From: Gimesia aquarii
Lineage (GTDB): Bacteria > Planctomycetota > Planctomycetia > Planctomycetales > Planctomycetaceae
DNA length: 64,000 bases
Assembly: GCF_007748195.1 (NCBI RefSeq)
Contig: NZ_CP037920.1
Coordinates: forward strand, 930,001 to 994,000
Reading direction: 5' to 3'
Shown here: positions 1 to 9,976 of the stretch, piece by piece
How positions within the stretch are numbered: position 1 is the stretch's first letter
Layout: every line of letters begins with the position of its first letter
Notes under the pieces: model-generated
Databases searched by the model: none
Told to the model about the DNA's origin: nothing
Seen by the model: only the letters and a program-made list of their open reading frames with translations
Position numbers and translations under genes: made by a program

Positions 1-805
1 GGTTAATTGGATACGTCGAGCCTCCGAAGATTGCGATCAGCCCCTGGTTTCCACTCGCCTGCTCCGGACCATTCGTTCCACCAAATTCACGAGCAGCATA
101 AAGAGTTCCTGCGAAATAATTGCTTGTACCCAACTTATATGACCGCTCACCGACCAAAATCGTATTACTCGCTCCGTCCGTGATATCGCGAAACCGCAAT
201 TTGCTGTCGCGCCAGAATGCGCCTGTGGCTCCCGAACCACCATTAGCACCGTTCGATGAACGAGACTGCCGCAAGGTACGGTTATTATTGGAAGCAATAT
301 AGTTTGACACAGGAAGCTCATAATTCGTTCCATTATCTGCCTGAATTCCCTGGCCGGCATTTCCATTCAGAGTTGGCCCGGTGTCGGAGGGACAGCGGAA
401 TGCGGCGAGCGGCTGTTGCATGCTTGTGCGGATGACTGCATCATTCAAAGCCGTTGATGCGGTTATTGGGCCTGGATTCATCTGATTATAGAGGGGAGCC
501 TGATCAATATATGGCAAGATCATTGTGCTCCAGGCCCAATGTCCCTCGTTATCCGCAAGTGTTCCACCTGAGCCCCGTTCGTCAACATAACCGGGGGGGA
601 ATGTGGTGAATGCATCGTGATAGTTCTGGATCGCCAGACCAATCTGCTTCAGGTTATTTTTGCACTGGGAACGACGGGCAGCTTCTCGAGCCTGTTGGAC
701 CGCTGGCAGAAGCAGAGCGATCAAAATAGCAATAATGGCAATCACAACAAGAAGTTCTATTAAAGTAAACCCTTTTGATTGATTAGCTGTACGATGTAAC
801 TTCAT
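1..805 (-). CDS. DUF1559 prepilin-like protein (3' end outside window)
   Basis: A secreted or envelope protein of the large planctomycete DUF1559 family with a type IV pilin-like N-terminus. The sequence shows a short basic leader, then [17 protein letters not shown] and [14 protein letters not shown], then [16 protein letters not shown], the family hallmark. The ATG at 805 is preceded by AAGGAGAG at good spacing. The gene runs off the left edge, so the usual C-terminal H-x9-DG motif is not visible. It lies downstream of the FecR/ECF pair in the same direction, a common planctomycete neighbourhood. The exact role of the family is not established; pseudopilin-like surface structures are the usual guess. 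Confidence 0.93.
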   Translation of the reverse strand, partial: MKLHRTANQSKGFTLIELLVVIAIIAILIALLLPAVQQAREAARRSQCKNNLKQIGLAIQNYHDAFTTFPPGYVDERGSGGTLADNEGHWAWSTMILPYIDQAPLYNQMNPGPITASTALNDAVIRTSMQQPLAAFRCPSDTGPTLNGNAGQGIQADNGTNYELPVSNYIASNNNRTLRQSRSSNGANGGSGATGAFWRDSKLRFRDITDGASNTILVGERSYKLGTSNYFAGTLYAAREFGGTNGPEQASGNQGLIAIFGGSTYPIN

Positions 806-928
806 GGTTCTCTCCTTCTTAAAAAATAAATAACGACATCAAGTTTAATTCAGCTCAGCTTTAAGAGAGCTATGTAATGATAATGGTCATATAAAACAGT
901 AATGAATCAGTCTATTTCCAAAGAAAAA

Positions 929-2296
929 TCAGGGCGCAGAAACAAGCACTCGCAATTCATCAACGTAAGCTGTCCCGGTGAATAACTTAACAGACAATTT
1001 TTTTCGGTCTGGCGAGAGGGTCACGATATCCTGAGTCTTTCCATCCTCAACTAGTCTAATTTCTATTTCCTGATGGTTAATCATTCTCTGGGGGTTCTTA
1101 ATTAATAATGGATTGAATTGCGAATCCGATTGTATTAATAGCTTTTTGGTAGTAATTAATCCGAGCACAGGTTGGTCAAACTCAATCTCTCCCTCTGTCG
1201 GTATCAAATTCTCTTCATCATCGCTGGCAGGGTCGTAATAAAGTCGATAACAATCAACCTGTGTGCCACGAGGTATGAGATCAGTTTCTTTTTCGATTTG
1301 TTCGTAGGACCAATATCTTCCAGGTTGAGAGATTGAAACGTTAAGATCAGAATGAAGTTTTACATTTCGTGTTTCTGGGAAGAGGAAAATATGATTATCA
1401 CGCTCAATCACCTGGAATGATCCGCTGGCAACTGAGTCCGGAATTTTTTCTTGAAAGATAATACTCTTTGAGAAATTCAGAACAGGATAATCACGAGAGA
1501 TAAGTGGAATAAAATCGCTACTGGAATAAGGTCTGGTTACGATTTTTTTTGTGAGGGAATCAATCTGGATTGCTTCATTCGTTTTAATTTCTTGAATAGA
1601 CGAGCTGTTGACATCTCCTACCACAACCTTGCCGCGAAAGACATTGATCTCGGTATTCTGATTTTCTATAACATTTACAGAAAAGGAAGTTCCTAGATCA
1701 ACAATTCTGCCTGCAAGTGTTTCTACCTCGAAACCATGTCCCGATTCTGGAATGTCGGCGACAAGTTTTCCCTGATCCAGATAAACGGCATTTTTTCCGT
1801 TGGTTGTAAACGAGGCAGGGGCTTTTAGGCTGATAACGGAGCCTGACTCAAACTGTATTTCAATTGCTCCTCGGAGAAGATATCGCGTGGAGCCAGAGAA
1901 CAAAGTCTCTTTCTGTTCGACAGGGCCAGTTTTCCAGAGACTGTCCGTTATGGGAAACACATGGGCAACAGGGGTTGTCAGGTGAATAAATAGCAGCCCG
2001 CCTAAGACGAGGCAGATACAGGTGGCGATATACATAACATGGCTCCAGTTCCACCTCTTCGATTGTATTGATGCAGGAAGGTGCATCATTTCCTGTGGAA
2101 CTGTTGAATCAGTATAGACCCATTCCAGTTGTGTTTGTAAAGCTGAGAACTGTGCAAAAAAAACTCTGGCTTCCAAGTCCGATTTCAATCGAGTCTGTAG
2201 AATCCTTAGCTCTTTTTCGTTTAATTTATTATCAAAATAGAGCGCCACCAGCTTGGGGAGTGGATCTTCCCAATTGGTTGAACTTTCAGTAATCAT
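929..2296 (-). CDS. FecR-domain membrane protein, probable ECF sigma regulator
   Basis: A 455-residue single-pass membrane protein. Residues 1-80 form a cytoplasmic part resembling the anti-sigma N-terminus of planctomycete FecR proteins (LPKLVALYFDNKLNEKEL). A membrane segment spans about residues 85-106, and the FecR domain covers about 130-235 (FEVETLAGRIVDLGTSFSV, NVFRGKVVVG). The C-terminal half is not recognised. The start ATG shares its A with the stop of the upstream sigma gene (TAATG), so the two are probably translationally coupled. By analogy with FecR/FecI it should hold or modulate that sigma factor; the signal is unknown. Confidence 0.88.
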   Translation of the reverse strand: MITESSTNWEDPLPKLVALYFDNKLNEKELRILQTRLKSDLEARVFFAQFSALQTQLEWVYTDSTVPQEMMHLPASIQSKRWNWSHVMYIATCICLVLGGLLFIHLTTPVAHVFPITDSLWKTGPVEQKETLFSGSTRYLLRGAIEIQFESGSVISLKAPASFTTNGKNAVYLDQGKLVADIPESGHGFEVETLAGRIVDLGTSFSVNVIENQNTEINVFRGKVVVGDVNSSSIQEIKTNEAIQIDSLTKKIVTRPYSSSDFIPLISRDYPVLNFSKSIIFQEKIPDSVASGSFQVIERDNHIFLFPETRNVKLHSDLNVSISQPGRYWSYEQIEKETDLIPRGTQVDCYRLYYDPASDDEENLIPTEGEIEFDQPVLGLITTKKLLIQSDSQFNPLLIKNPQRMINHQEIEIRLVEDGKTQDIVTLSPDRKKLSVKLFTGTAYVDELRVLVSAP

Positions 2297-2826
2297 TAGA
2301 TTCGGGACCTTGCCGCAATTGTTTTTTGAATACAGTCCTGAAGTTGCAGTCTGATTCGTAAGAGCATTACCCCAATTGCTTTTTCTGATTTTCCCGCGTA
2401 TTCTGCGATACTTTTGAGAGACATGAATTGACCATATCGTTGTTGCATTAGTCTTTGTTTGTCAGAAGGGAGAAGCGTAATGCAGGACCGAAGGGCTTCG
2501 ATTTGCTCAGTGTATAAGTCGGGCATATTCTCAATCGTTTCTGACATGCTATTCAAAAGGTCATCGTCAAATAATAGCCGATTGCGATTTTTATCACGCC
2601 AGTACGATTGAACTTTGTAGAAGGCAACTTTACGTGACCAGGCGAGAAAATTTGTTCCGGGGGTGAAACTATCTCGCTTTTCTAACAAACATTGATTGAT
2701 GTCCTGGAGCAGATCGCGTGCGTCTGTTGTATTTCCAACTAGTGAAAGTACGTAGGCATGAAGTGGTCCCTGGTTTTGAAGCAATTGCTGAAAAAAAACA
2801 TTGTTTACGACGACTTCGTTCATCAA
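2296..2826 (-). CDS. ECF-type RNA polymerase sigma factor
   Basis: A 176-residue sigma-70 family protein of the extracytoplasmic-function type found with FecR partners in Planctomycetota. Region 2 is visible at about residues 20-85 (DARDLLQDINQCLLEK, FLAWSRKVAFYKVQSYWRD). Region 4 is at about 110-165 (LLPSDKQRLMQQRYGQFMSLKSIA, with the helix-turn-helix ending GVMLLRIRLQLQDCI). There are no regions 1 or 3. It is the first gene of a two-gene unit with the FecR-domain gene, overlapping it by one base. The genes it directs are not evident from the window. Confidence 0.9.
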   Translation of the reverse strand: MMNEVVVNNVFFQQLLQNQGPLHAYVLSLVGNTTDARDLLQDINQCLLEKRDSFTPGTNFLAWSRKVAFYKVQSYWRDKNRNRLLFDDDLLNSMSETIENMPDLYTEQIEALRSCITLLPSDKQRLMQQRYGQFMSLKSIAEYAGKSEKAIGVMLLRIRLQLQDCIQKTIAARSRI

Positions 2827-3354
2827 ACTAGTCTTACTTTCTGGCCAGATTTGGGTTTAAACACGAATTGGCAGAATCCGTCCTAGTTAGATTCCAGATA
2901 GTGAGCTTAGACTACACAGAAAATTCAATTTAGGGAGATTATTTTCGATTTTGATCATTGTTAGATGATCCATGTCGAAATTGCTTTTTATTCTGGCTTT
3001 AAAGAGGAAGATATGCGGGTTACTTACTATTTTAGTACTGGTTTTTACTGCTTGACGTATCTGACACAGAACTAATGCTGAGCGAATGCATGTGTGTATA
3101 AAGTTTGAAAAGAATCAAGGAGGGCTGAGTTCTTGGTTCTCAGCAGTTAAATTTGTAACTGTGAGAGGGGGTGATCTTGGATTGATCGCTCTTTTTATAT
3201 TTGGCTATATTGGTTCAATCAAAGCAAAATCAGTGGGACCGTTAAAAAGCCTGTATTAAATAGGTTGTCGTCTAATAAGTTTCACGCTAAAAGATCAAAA
3301 ATTGATTCATGATGATTACATTACATCGTGTAACGATAACTTATTGAATAAAAA
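2827..3354. other. Intergenic, 528 bp
   Basis: No gene was recognised. It should hold the promoter of the minus-strand ECF gene near 2830-2900. One small perfect hairpin (stem GCTGAG/CTCAGC) lies at 3124-3144; its meaning is unknown. Confidence 0.5.
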
Positions 3355-3792
3355 CTAATGGGGTAAGATCTGAAACAGATAGGAAATTAAAATTAGACCT
3401 CTACCACTCCAGGCAAAAGTTCTAATCCAGTTCGTCACAACCAGGGCTCGGTGATGTACAGGATCAAAACCGGAAGATAATGCATGATGTCGAGGAACCT
3501 GTAATAGAGCAGTAGAGAACCAGACAACGAATAGTAATGCGACACCACCCCAAGTGAAATAAGGGCCCATTCCAGGAGGTGGCCAATATACGATCGCCAC
3601 TGTTGTCGCTGCTTCGATCAGCATCATCGGACCTACTACCAGCGTTGTCCGCAGTTGGTGGGCTTGTTGGTACTTTACGAAACTTGATCTACCTACAAGG
3701 TCGTACATGGGATAGTGAACGATTTGAACAAACCAGATCAATCCAACCATGTAGAATGTGGAAATCAGTTGTAGTAAAAAAAGCGTTTTCAA
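3355..3792 (-). CDS. Small four-helix membrane protein, unknown function
   Basis: A 145-residue protein with four hydrophobic stretches at about residues 1-26, 51-70, 78-98 and 124-143. These are separated by short loops containing HYPMYDLVG and VPRHHALSSGFDPVHHRALV. This His- and Pro-rich loop between helices 3 and 4, with a conserved-looking WIRT motif after it, recalls short membrane proteins of the DUF1772-like type. I do not recognise the exact family. It stands alone, with a 112 bp gap to the next minus-strand gene upstream. Confidence 0.75.
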   Translation of the reverse strand: MKTLFLLQLISTFYMVGLIWFVQIVHYPMYDLVGRSSFVKYQQAHQLRTTLVVGPMMLIEAATTVAIVYWPPPGMGPYFTWGGVALLFVVWFSTALLQVPRHHALSSGFDPVHHRALVVTNWIRTFAWSGRGLILISYLFQILPH

Positions 3793-3904
3793 AAAGTCAT
3801 CCTCTCCTGTAATGAGTCTTTTAAGGGGAGTGCTTCCTGAGAATCATTTTATCTATATTGAAAAAATATCAATTCATTTCCACTTGTGTTTTATACTTCT
3901 TTCC

Positions 3905-4972
3905 TTAACTCTCGCGTTGATTCTTATTACACCGTGGATCCATAGGGACCGGTTTTCCTGTTTTTTCGATCGGGTGTGTAAAGAGATATTTCCAGACCTG
4001 TTCGTGAATGTATTTCCCTTTCGCATCTTTGCCGGCATTGCCGCCAGGAACAACAGACGAGTGGGCGCGGCGGGTATTTTTCTTCACATCAAAGTCCGTA
4101 ATCAACCGTCGTGTGTTCGCATAAGGGGGCATTGCTTTATCGACGTTGACGATAGGACCATATTCATGCAGGCCAATCAGTTCCCAGGAACGGCAGTAAT
4201 GATCTGCGGTCCAGCCGCCGTCCAGTACATGCGAAAAACCGAAATAGCGATTGGTGGGTGTTGCGGAAGGGAGTGTCTGCCAGTTCTGTAACTGATCTCG
4301 CGGGCCGCAAAACATCACCACGCGTCCGACCTTCTGATGTTTAGCAAAACGGGCAGCGGTTGTTGAACCATGAGAACTACCGGCCATGATGACATCTTCC
4401 CAGCGCAAATCGTTGCCGTCAGGCGTCAGATAAAAATCCCATTTACCTTGTGGGTTCTTTTTCGCTAGCCACTTCACAAACTGCAGTGCGCGTTCTTTCA
4501 TGCCATCCGGTTTGGGAATGTCAACCTGATTGCTGAAGTTTTCGCCGGTTGCTGCTTCCAGTCGGACATTACCTCGGCAGGTTTCTCCCACTGGTTGTTC
4601 ACGGCAGACTTTTGAAAACCAGCGGTTGGCGTAGTGTACTTGAATTGCGTGTAGACCATAGCTGGAGAGTCGATCAAAAAGTTGGCTGTTATAGCCCATC
4701 AGCCAGATAACCAGTTTGCCACGTGGTTTCACTCTAGTATCGACAACGGCATGCTCAAGATCCTGTACCTTACTACCAGATTTAAAAACGTAACCGAGTT
4801 CTGGATGTTCTTTCGTGCGCGGATCTATTTCGCTGGCGCGAGCTTCCAATTTGTATTCTTGTGGCTTGGGATCGGTATAATGTAGTTCCCGATCTTCCTC
4901 AGCCCCAAGGCTATTACTAAACAATTGCGTGAGTACTACGAATACAAGCAACGATTTCAAATTCATGTTCAT
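3905..4972 (-). CDS. Secreted alpha/beta-hydrolase-like protein (BPSS1187-type)
   Basis: A 355-residue protein with a signal peptide (residues 1-23, ending NSLGA). A nucleophile elbow GSSHG lies at residues 198-202, with Ser200 as likely nucleophile, in the context DVIMAGSSHGSTTAARFAKH. This is followed by VVMFCGPRDQ, an acidic residue in FSHVLDGGW, and a possible catalytic His in RRAHSSVVPGG. The pattern resembles BPSS1187-type alpha/beta-hydrolase-fold proteins. Paired cysteines at about 123 and 132 suggest a disulfide, fitting an exported location. The substrate cannot be inferred. Confidence 0.8.
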   Translation of the reverse strand: MNMNLKSLLVFVVLTQLFSNSLGAEEDRELHYTDPKPQEYKLEARASEIDPRTKEHPELGYVFKSGSKVQDLEHAVVDTRVKPRGKLVIWLMGYNSQLFDRLSSYGLHAIQVHYANRWFSKVCREQPVGETCRGNVRLEAATGENFSNQVDIPKPDGMKERALQFVKWLAKKNPQGKWDFYLTPDGNDLRWEDVIMAGSSHGSTTAARFAKHQKVGRVVMFCGPRDQLQNWQTLPSATPTNRYFGFSHVLDGGWTADHYCRSWELIGLHEYGPIVNVDKAMPPYANTRRLITDFDVKKNTRRAHSSVVPGGNAGKDAKGKYIHEQVWKYLFTHPIEKTGKPVPMDPRCNKNQRES

Positions 4973-5199
4973 GCACCAGAATAGAGACAGTTAATCAGGT
5001 GGGGCCACTCCCGTACTGAATATATTCCAGATTACTATGAATTCCTACTCTGTTACTTTGCTCTAGTCAAAACTTTAAAGAGAAAGAACGTTCTGATCAT
5101 GAAGGCAAAGGAATCGTTTACGGATTAATACACGCGTACTTGAATCCAAAGATCATCCGAAATTTGAACCGAGGTTGCTCTACTGGCATCAGATGCTCT

Positions 5200-6702
5200 T
5201 TAGAACATCCCTCCGAATGTTTCTAAAAAGAATGAGCTAACGCTGGAAGGGTCATCGTAGTGCCACATCGTACGGATCAGATCATACATCATGATAGTAC
5301 AGATCCCCAATAATAATGTGGAGATTCCAAGAGCGGCAAATGTACCTGCTCCCCATTCCGGTTCAGGTGCCATGGCTGCAGACCGACCACCACTAAAACC
5401 TGCGGGGGCGACAAATTCTGCATGACTTTCTCCACTTTGGAATGAGTCATCGAAATCGTTATCGTCTGCATCATAGATGTCATCAAAGTCGTCTTCGTCG
5501 TCATCGAAAGCGTCAGACAACATTGAATCATCGCTGGCAAATTCATCATCATCGTCGTCGTCGAAGAGGCCTGACTCACTGTCTTCATCATCGGAATCCA
5601 GAATTACTGAGCCAGATGATCCTCCGACATCGCCGTCCTCATTCAACATCAACACACTAGTGTCGGCACTGGAATCTGACAGGTCAAAATTGCTGTCTTC
5701 ATCATCCTCGAGAGTGGGGATTTCCAGTGTTGCGTCTTTGTCACCACCGGACGTCATCATGGGGACAGTTTTATCAATATCTTCAACATCCATTGGCTCC
5801 AGCGAAATTCCACTGTCGGCAGTGATGGAAATATCTTCGTCATCTTCCAGAGATAATCCGCTGGAATCTTCATCAACGAGTGAAATGCCACTTTCGTCGG
5901 CGCCTTCTAGTGATATTCCACTATCAAGGGGGCCAGCCAAGGAAATGCCACTATCCGATGCAAGAGAGATACCACTATCTTCCGCCAGAATTGATGAGTC
6001 TCCGTCATCTTCCTGGATCAAAGCTACATCACTGTCACTACCGAGATCGAAATCATCGTTGCCTACCAGAGCAACATCACTTTCACTGTTAGCTAAATCT
6101 GAGTTGTCGGCTACCAGTTTGACATCACTGTCACTACCCTCTTCGAGGTCTAGAGTTTCAAAGTCCGGTTCAGAGTCAGCATCGACCAGTTTGACATCAC
6201 TGTCGCTGCTGAGATCAATACTGGAATCATCTGTTAGTCTGACATCGCTGTCTGAATCTTCTCCTACGGCAACCAGCTCCGGTTCACTGTCTAGTTGTAG
6301 TTCGTCACCATCATCAACAACCAGCCGTACATCACTATCGGAACTGCTCAATTCGATGGGGGATTCCTCTTCATCATGTACACTCCCACGAATCACTGTC
6401 GCTTGTTCGCCGACCTCATCTTCGTCAATGACACTATCTGAGCCGCTCGTAATGTCCTCTTCTTCCATAATGGCTGAGCCAAACGGATCCTCATCCTCTT
6501 CACCCGACATTAGAGGAATCGCAGGATCGGAATCGGCCTGAAACGAACGTCCAAGTTCGTCAATATCCTCCATGCGAAACTTCCACGCGCCTCTATCTGC
6601 AAATCCACGAATTTCGCCATTCTCTCTGAGGCGATTTAATTCATCTGTTTCCATGCCAAGCTGAGCAGCAGCTTCTTCAAGATTGAGATATTTTTTGGCC
6701 AT
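5200..6702 (-). CDS. HTH-domain protein with acidic SDSDV/DSGISL repeats and C-terminal membrane anchor
   Basis: A 500-residue protein in three parts. Residues 1-52 are an excisionase/MerR-like helix-turn-helix (YLNLEEAAAQLGMETDELNR, then a wing with GAWKFRMEDIDEL). Residues 55-420 are extremely acidic and probably disordered. They carry six copies of an S-D/E-SDV-x-L unit and six of a D/E/S-SG-I/L-SL unit. A hydrophobic segment (FAALGISTLLLGICTIMMYDLI) near residues 455-477 predicts one membrane helix. Such proteins are seen in Planctomycetota, but I know of no assigned function. A DNA-binding head tethered to a membrane by a long acidic linker is an inference. Confidence 0.85.
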   Translation of the reverse strand: MAKKYLNLEEAAAQLGMETDELNRLRENGEIRGFADRGAWKFRMEDIDELGRSFQADSDPAIPLMSGEEDEDPFGSAIMEEEDITSGSDSVIDEDEVGEQATVIRGSVHDEEESPIELSSSDSDVRLVVDDGDELQLDSEPELVAVGEDSDSDVRLTDDSSIDLSSDSDVKLVDADSEPDFETLDLEEGSDSDVKLVADNSDLANSESDVALVGNDDFDLGSDSDVALIQEDDGDSSILAEDSGISLASDSGISLAGPLDSGISLEGADESGISLVDEDSSGLSLEDDEDISITADSGISLEPMDVEDIDKTVPMMTSGGDKDATLEIPTLEDDEDSNFDLSDSSADTSVLMLNEDGDVGGSSGSVILDSDDEDSESGLFDDDDDDEFASDDSMLSDAFDDDEDDFDDIYDADDNDFDDSFQSGESHAEFVAPAGFSGGRSAAMAPEPEWGAGTFAALGISTLLLGICTIMMYDLIRTMWHYDDPSSVSSFFLETFGGMF

Positions 6703-7145
6703 TGTGGCGCGACTCCGACATCAATGAAGTTAGTTGAAAATGGAAGTAACATTATTCGTCATCGGATCATTAACTGAGAAAGATCAGTAAGATCAAATCC
6801 GAAAACCAACAGGCGAATGCCTTTACGAAGAACTTATGGGTTCTTTTGATAATGTCAGTGACATCATTACCTTCTTCATGAAATCTGATTCGAAACAGTA
6901 ATTGCCATAAAGAAGCCTATGTGAACTGCTCTACTTATCTATTTTTATTCTAAAATAGAACAGGTTGGTTGCAAGTACCAACTTGTTGTTTGGAACGATC
7001 TTCGCCAACAAATGTAAAATCGAATCGTTTGTTCACTTTTATCGCGTACGGATATTCTAAGACAAATCAATTAAACTGGTTATAGTGACTTTGATTCAAC
7101 AGTCCTCTTGCTGGAAATCACGACAACTAAAGTTTTTATGTACGC
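6703..7145. other. Intergenic, 443 bp
   Basis: A+T-rich, with no gene, clear terminator or repeat recognised. It lies between the acidic-repeat gene and the PspA-like gene, both on the minus strand, so it probably holds the promoter of the former. Confidence 0.5.
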
Positions 7146-7703
7146 TTAGGATTGATCTAATTCGCGCTTCAATGCCGCCAATTCCGATTCAATTTGCTCT
7201 GAACGTGATGGTGACAAGCTGGATGCAGATGCTGGCGCTTCAGAGGTAGTTTGTGCAGGAGATTCAGACAGTCCATCGGAGTCTGTTAACTCCAGTTGTT
7301 TTCGTTTTGCTTCAGCGAGTCTTGCTTCCAGAGCATGTAAGGTCGTTGTCAAATGTTCGCAAGTGGCTTGAGCTGCCTCATGTTGCTGCTCTAGTCCTGC
7401 CATTAAGTCTTCGATTTCCTTTTTTCGGACCAGCGAATTTCGTGCTTCTACTTCCTCACCGGCCGCTAACGCGTTCTTGGCGGCTTCTTTCCACTGTGAA
7501 ATTTGCTCCTGGTGTTCCTGCAGTTCCTTCTGGATCGCCTGTTTATTGGTAATTGCTGTTTTTACGCTACGGTTAGCGCCCGCGATGCCCTCTTTCATCT
7601 CAGCAATAATCTGCTCAATTTCAATGACAGGATCTGCTGCATTTTTAAGTAATTGAGTTAAATTACAGGTAACGATGTCAGTGAGCCGACTAAAATAGCT
7701 CAT
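7146..7703 (-). CDS. PspA/IM30-family protein
   Basis: A coiled-coil protein of the phage-shock PspA/Vipp1 family, which coats and protects stressed membranes. The N-terminus MSYFSRLTDIVTCNLTQLLK followed by ADPVIEIEQIIAEMKEGI is typical. Long heptad-rich helices cover about residues 25-140, followed by a low-complexity Ser/Ala-rich linker and a final helix. At 185 residues it is shorter than classic PspA. An upstream in-frame ATG at 7718 exists, but the bases between the two (GAGAAGAGGAGA) look like a ribosome binding site for the ATG at 7703. The next gene upstream in the same direction is an ECF sigma factor. Confidence 0.88.
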   Translation of the reverse strand: MSYFSRLTDIVTCNLTQLLKNAADPVIEIEQIIAEMKEGIAGANRSVKTAITNKQAIQKELQEHQEQISQWKEAAKNALAAGEEVEARNSLVRKKEIEDLMAGLEQQHEAAQATCEHLTTTLHALEARLAEAKRKQLELTDSDGLSESPAQTTSEAPASASSLSPSRSEQIESELAALKRELDQS

Positions 7704-7819
7704 TCTCCTCTTCTCCATACTGTATCAAATGGTTCACGAAAAGATTGCGATTTTGAAGGCCCTATCGAGTCAACGCAATTCCCTTCTTTCAGGTTCAATT
7801 ATATTTCTAAAATCTCATA

Positions 7820-8413
7820 TTATACTTCATTCTGCTGTGAGCCAGTCACACCCATAAGCTTTAATTTCTCGCGTAATTTTTCTCGTGCCAGTCGTAGGCG
7901 GCTTTTCGCTGTTGCCAGATTTGTATCCATTACTTCAGCCACTTCATTGAGGGTCAGCTCTGAATAATGGTGCAGAGTAAATGTTAAACGCTGGTCCTCT
8001 GGAATTGTTCCCAGCAGTTCATCCACAATCAATGCCAATTCTTTGATATTGGCTTTCTCTTCTGGTGAAACCACTTCGCTTGCCAGCCGGTTGAGGGAAT
8101 CATCTTCATCTGTTTTCTTACCGGTGTAAGCTTTCACTAGTGCGTCATGTGATTGACGACGAATACTATCGATCATCAGGTTCCGAGCGACCCTGTACAT
8201 CCAACCGCGAAATCGGCCTTGAGGTATATAATCCCACGATTGATTATAGACTCTAAGGAGCGTTTCCTGAGAAAGATCTTCTGAGAGTTGCGAATCTCGA
8301 ATATTTCTAAAGAAAAAACCAATCAATGGTCCCTGATATTTATCCACTAGTTCATCGAACGCGCGCAGGTCACCACTTTGGATTCGGATCATTAATTGAT
8401 CGTCTTCTGTCAT
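7820..8413 (-). CDS. ECF-type RNA polymerase sigma factor
   Basis: A 197-residue sigma-70 family protein. Region 2 covers about residues 10-85 (FDELVDKYQGPLIGFFF, LSEDLSQETLLRVY, FRGWMYRVARNLMIDSIRR). Region 4 is at about 130-185 (PEDQRLTFTLHHYSELTLN, EVMDTNLATAKSRLRLAREK). An upstream in-frame ATG at 8455 exists, but AGGAAAT before the ATG at 8413 and the start MTEDDQ favour the shorter form. It lies 117 bp upstream of the PspA-like gene, so an envelope-stress role is possible but not shown. No anti-sigma gene is adjacent. Confidence 0.9.
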   Translation of the reverse strand: MTEDDQLMIRIQSGDLRAFDELVDKYQGPLIGFFFRNIRDSQLSEDLSQETLLRVYNQSWDYIPQGRFRGWMYRVARNLMIDSIRRQSHDALVKAYTGKKTDEDDSLNRLASEVVSPEEKANIKELALIVDELLGTIPEDQRLTFTLHHYSELTLNEVAEVMDTNLATAKSRLRLAREKLREKLKLMGVTGSQQNEV

Positions 8414-8690
8414 GATGTTATTTCCTGAATAGAACAGGCTATAGTCTGGGAACAAAGCCTGTGTATCTAACTCTACTGAAACTTGTCAACCATTCAAATC
8501 TGCAATCGTCCGGTATTTCATTTTAACAGGACCAAGTTTTTATACTGTGATATTATGATATTGTGATCAGATATCCTGTAGAATTCACCTGTAAATCGCT
8601 AACATTTCAGCCTTGAGTCACTTTTAACTCAAATCAGTAGCAAAAATTGACAGAAACCCTTTACACTTTATTGATCATTATAAAAAGCTA

Positions 8691-9953
8691 TTGAGCGAAC
8701 AGGATATTGTTGTGTCGATCACGGAAACCGTCAAAGTCGAACTGAACTACGGGTATACTCGAGAGTTCCAATGCGAAATCTCGACAGAGAGGCTGATTTG
8801 GTACCAGCAGGCGCCTCCACCTTTGGAAGATGTTCCGCTGAAAACACAACATGTGTTAAATAATCCACTGGAGCTACCCCCACTTGATTTAGCAGTGATT
8901 CCCGGGGATAAAATCACGATTGTCGTTGACCATGAAACTCCAGTAGTCGATGAAATCATTAATTCCGTATGGGATTTTTTTTCAGACTGTGGAATCGAAG
9001 CCACCGATGTGACAATCTTACAAGCACAATCTGGCTCACTCAATCTGCAGCAAAAATTAATGGATACGGTGAATCCGGAGTTAAAGCAAGATGCACAATG
9101 GGTCATACATGACCCTGAGTCGAAAGAAGGGCTCGGCTACCTGGGAACCTCAGCAAGTGGGGAACGCATCTACCTCTCAAAGCATTTGCTGGAAGCGGAC
9201 TTCATACTTCCGATTGAACTCATCAGCTACGACCCACTTATAGGATATGCAGGAGGCGGCAGTTTACTCTATCCCGAGTTCTCTTCACAAGAAGCCGTCA
9301 TAAAGAGCAGAGGTCAATCACATCGTGAACTGACTCCTGCAGAGAGCAGGCCCCTGCGTCAGCTCATAGACGAAGTCGGTTGGATGCTGGGGCTGCAATA
9401 TAGCTTGCAGGTCATTCCATCTGCTGGTCAGGGCGCCTCAGAAATCGTGTTCGGCGGTATCGAAGCCACTTTTCGAAAAGGCAAAGAACTTCTCGACCAA
9501 TATTGGAAGTTAGAACCAAGTTACAAAGCAGAAGTGGTAGTGGTTGCCGTTGAGTGTGGACCAGCAGGCCATGCGTGGACTCAATTGGGGCGTGTTTTAG
9601 AAACCGCCAGAAATCTAGTATCTCAGGATGGGCGCATTGTACTGCTCACTGAGATTGATGAACCGTTCGGCGAAGGGATGCAAATTCTATCAGGTTGTCT
9701 TGAACCTCTCGATGCCATTAAACCGCTTCGTGATAGACAGTCCAAAGATCTCGTAACGGCTACTCAGATGGCGCTCGCCGCAGATTGGGCACTCATTTGT
9801 CTATTGAGTAAAGCCAATACCGATGATGTTGAGGATCTATTTATTATTCCACTCGAGGACGAAGCAGAAGTTCGGCGCCTTTTACAAACAGATGAAACCA
9901 TTTCCATTATCGCCTCGGCCCAGCATGCCTATGGCCAACTCAAGCAAGAATAA
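8691..9953 (+). CDS. LarA-like (DUF2088) lactate-racemase-domain protein
   Basis: A 420-residue protein resembling the N-terminal domain of nickel-dependent lactate racemase LarA. The visible match is the start region LNYGYTREFQCEISTERLIW followed by NPLELPPLDLAVIPGDKITIVVDHETP, with a second domain from about residue 150. The usual LarA GTHR-type motif was not found, so racemase activity is doubtful. No larB, larC or larE was seen nearby. The coordinates use TTG at 8691; GTG at 8712 is an alternative, and neither has a strong ribosome binding site. It converges with the oxidoreductase gene downstream. Confidence 0.75.
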   Translation: MSEQDIVVSITETVKVELNYGYTREFQCEISTERLIWYQQAPPPLEDVPLKTQHVLNNPLELPPLDLAVIPGDKITIVVDHETPVVDEIINSVWDFFSDCGIEATDVTILQAQSGSLNLQQKLMDTVNPELKQDAQWVIHDPESKEGLGYLGTSASGERIYLSKHLLEADFILPIELISYDPLIGYAGGGSLLYPEFSSQEAVIKSRGQSHRELTPAESRPLRQLIDEVGWMLGLQYSLQVIPSAGQGASEIVFGGIEATFRKGKELLDQYWKLEPSYKAEVVVVAVECGPAGHAWTQLGRVLETARNLVSQDGRIVLLTEIDEPFGEGMQILSGCLEPLDAIKPLRDRQSKDLVTATQMALAADWALICLLSKANTDDVEDLFIIPLEDEAEVRRLLQTDETISIIASAQHAYGQLKQE

Positions 9954-9976
9954 CCAAAACACGAATACTTAAAATC

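Noticed and set aside
5477-6541. Long Ser-rich plus-strand frame opposite the acidic-repeat gene
   Set aside because: It is the antisense of the SDSDV/DSGISL repeats; the Ser-only composition comes from complementing GAC/TCA codons. No ribosome binding site.
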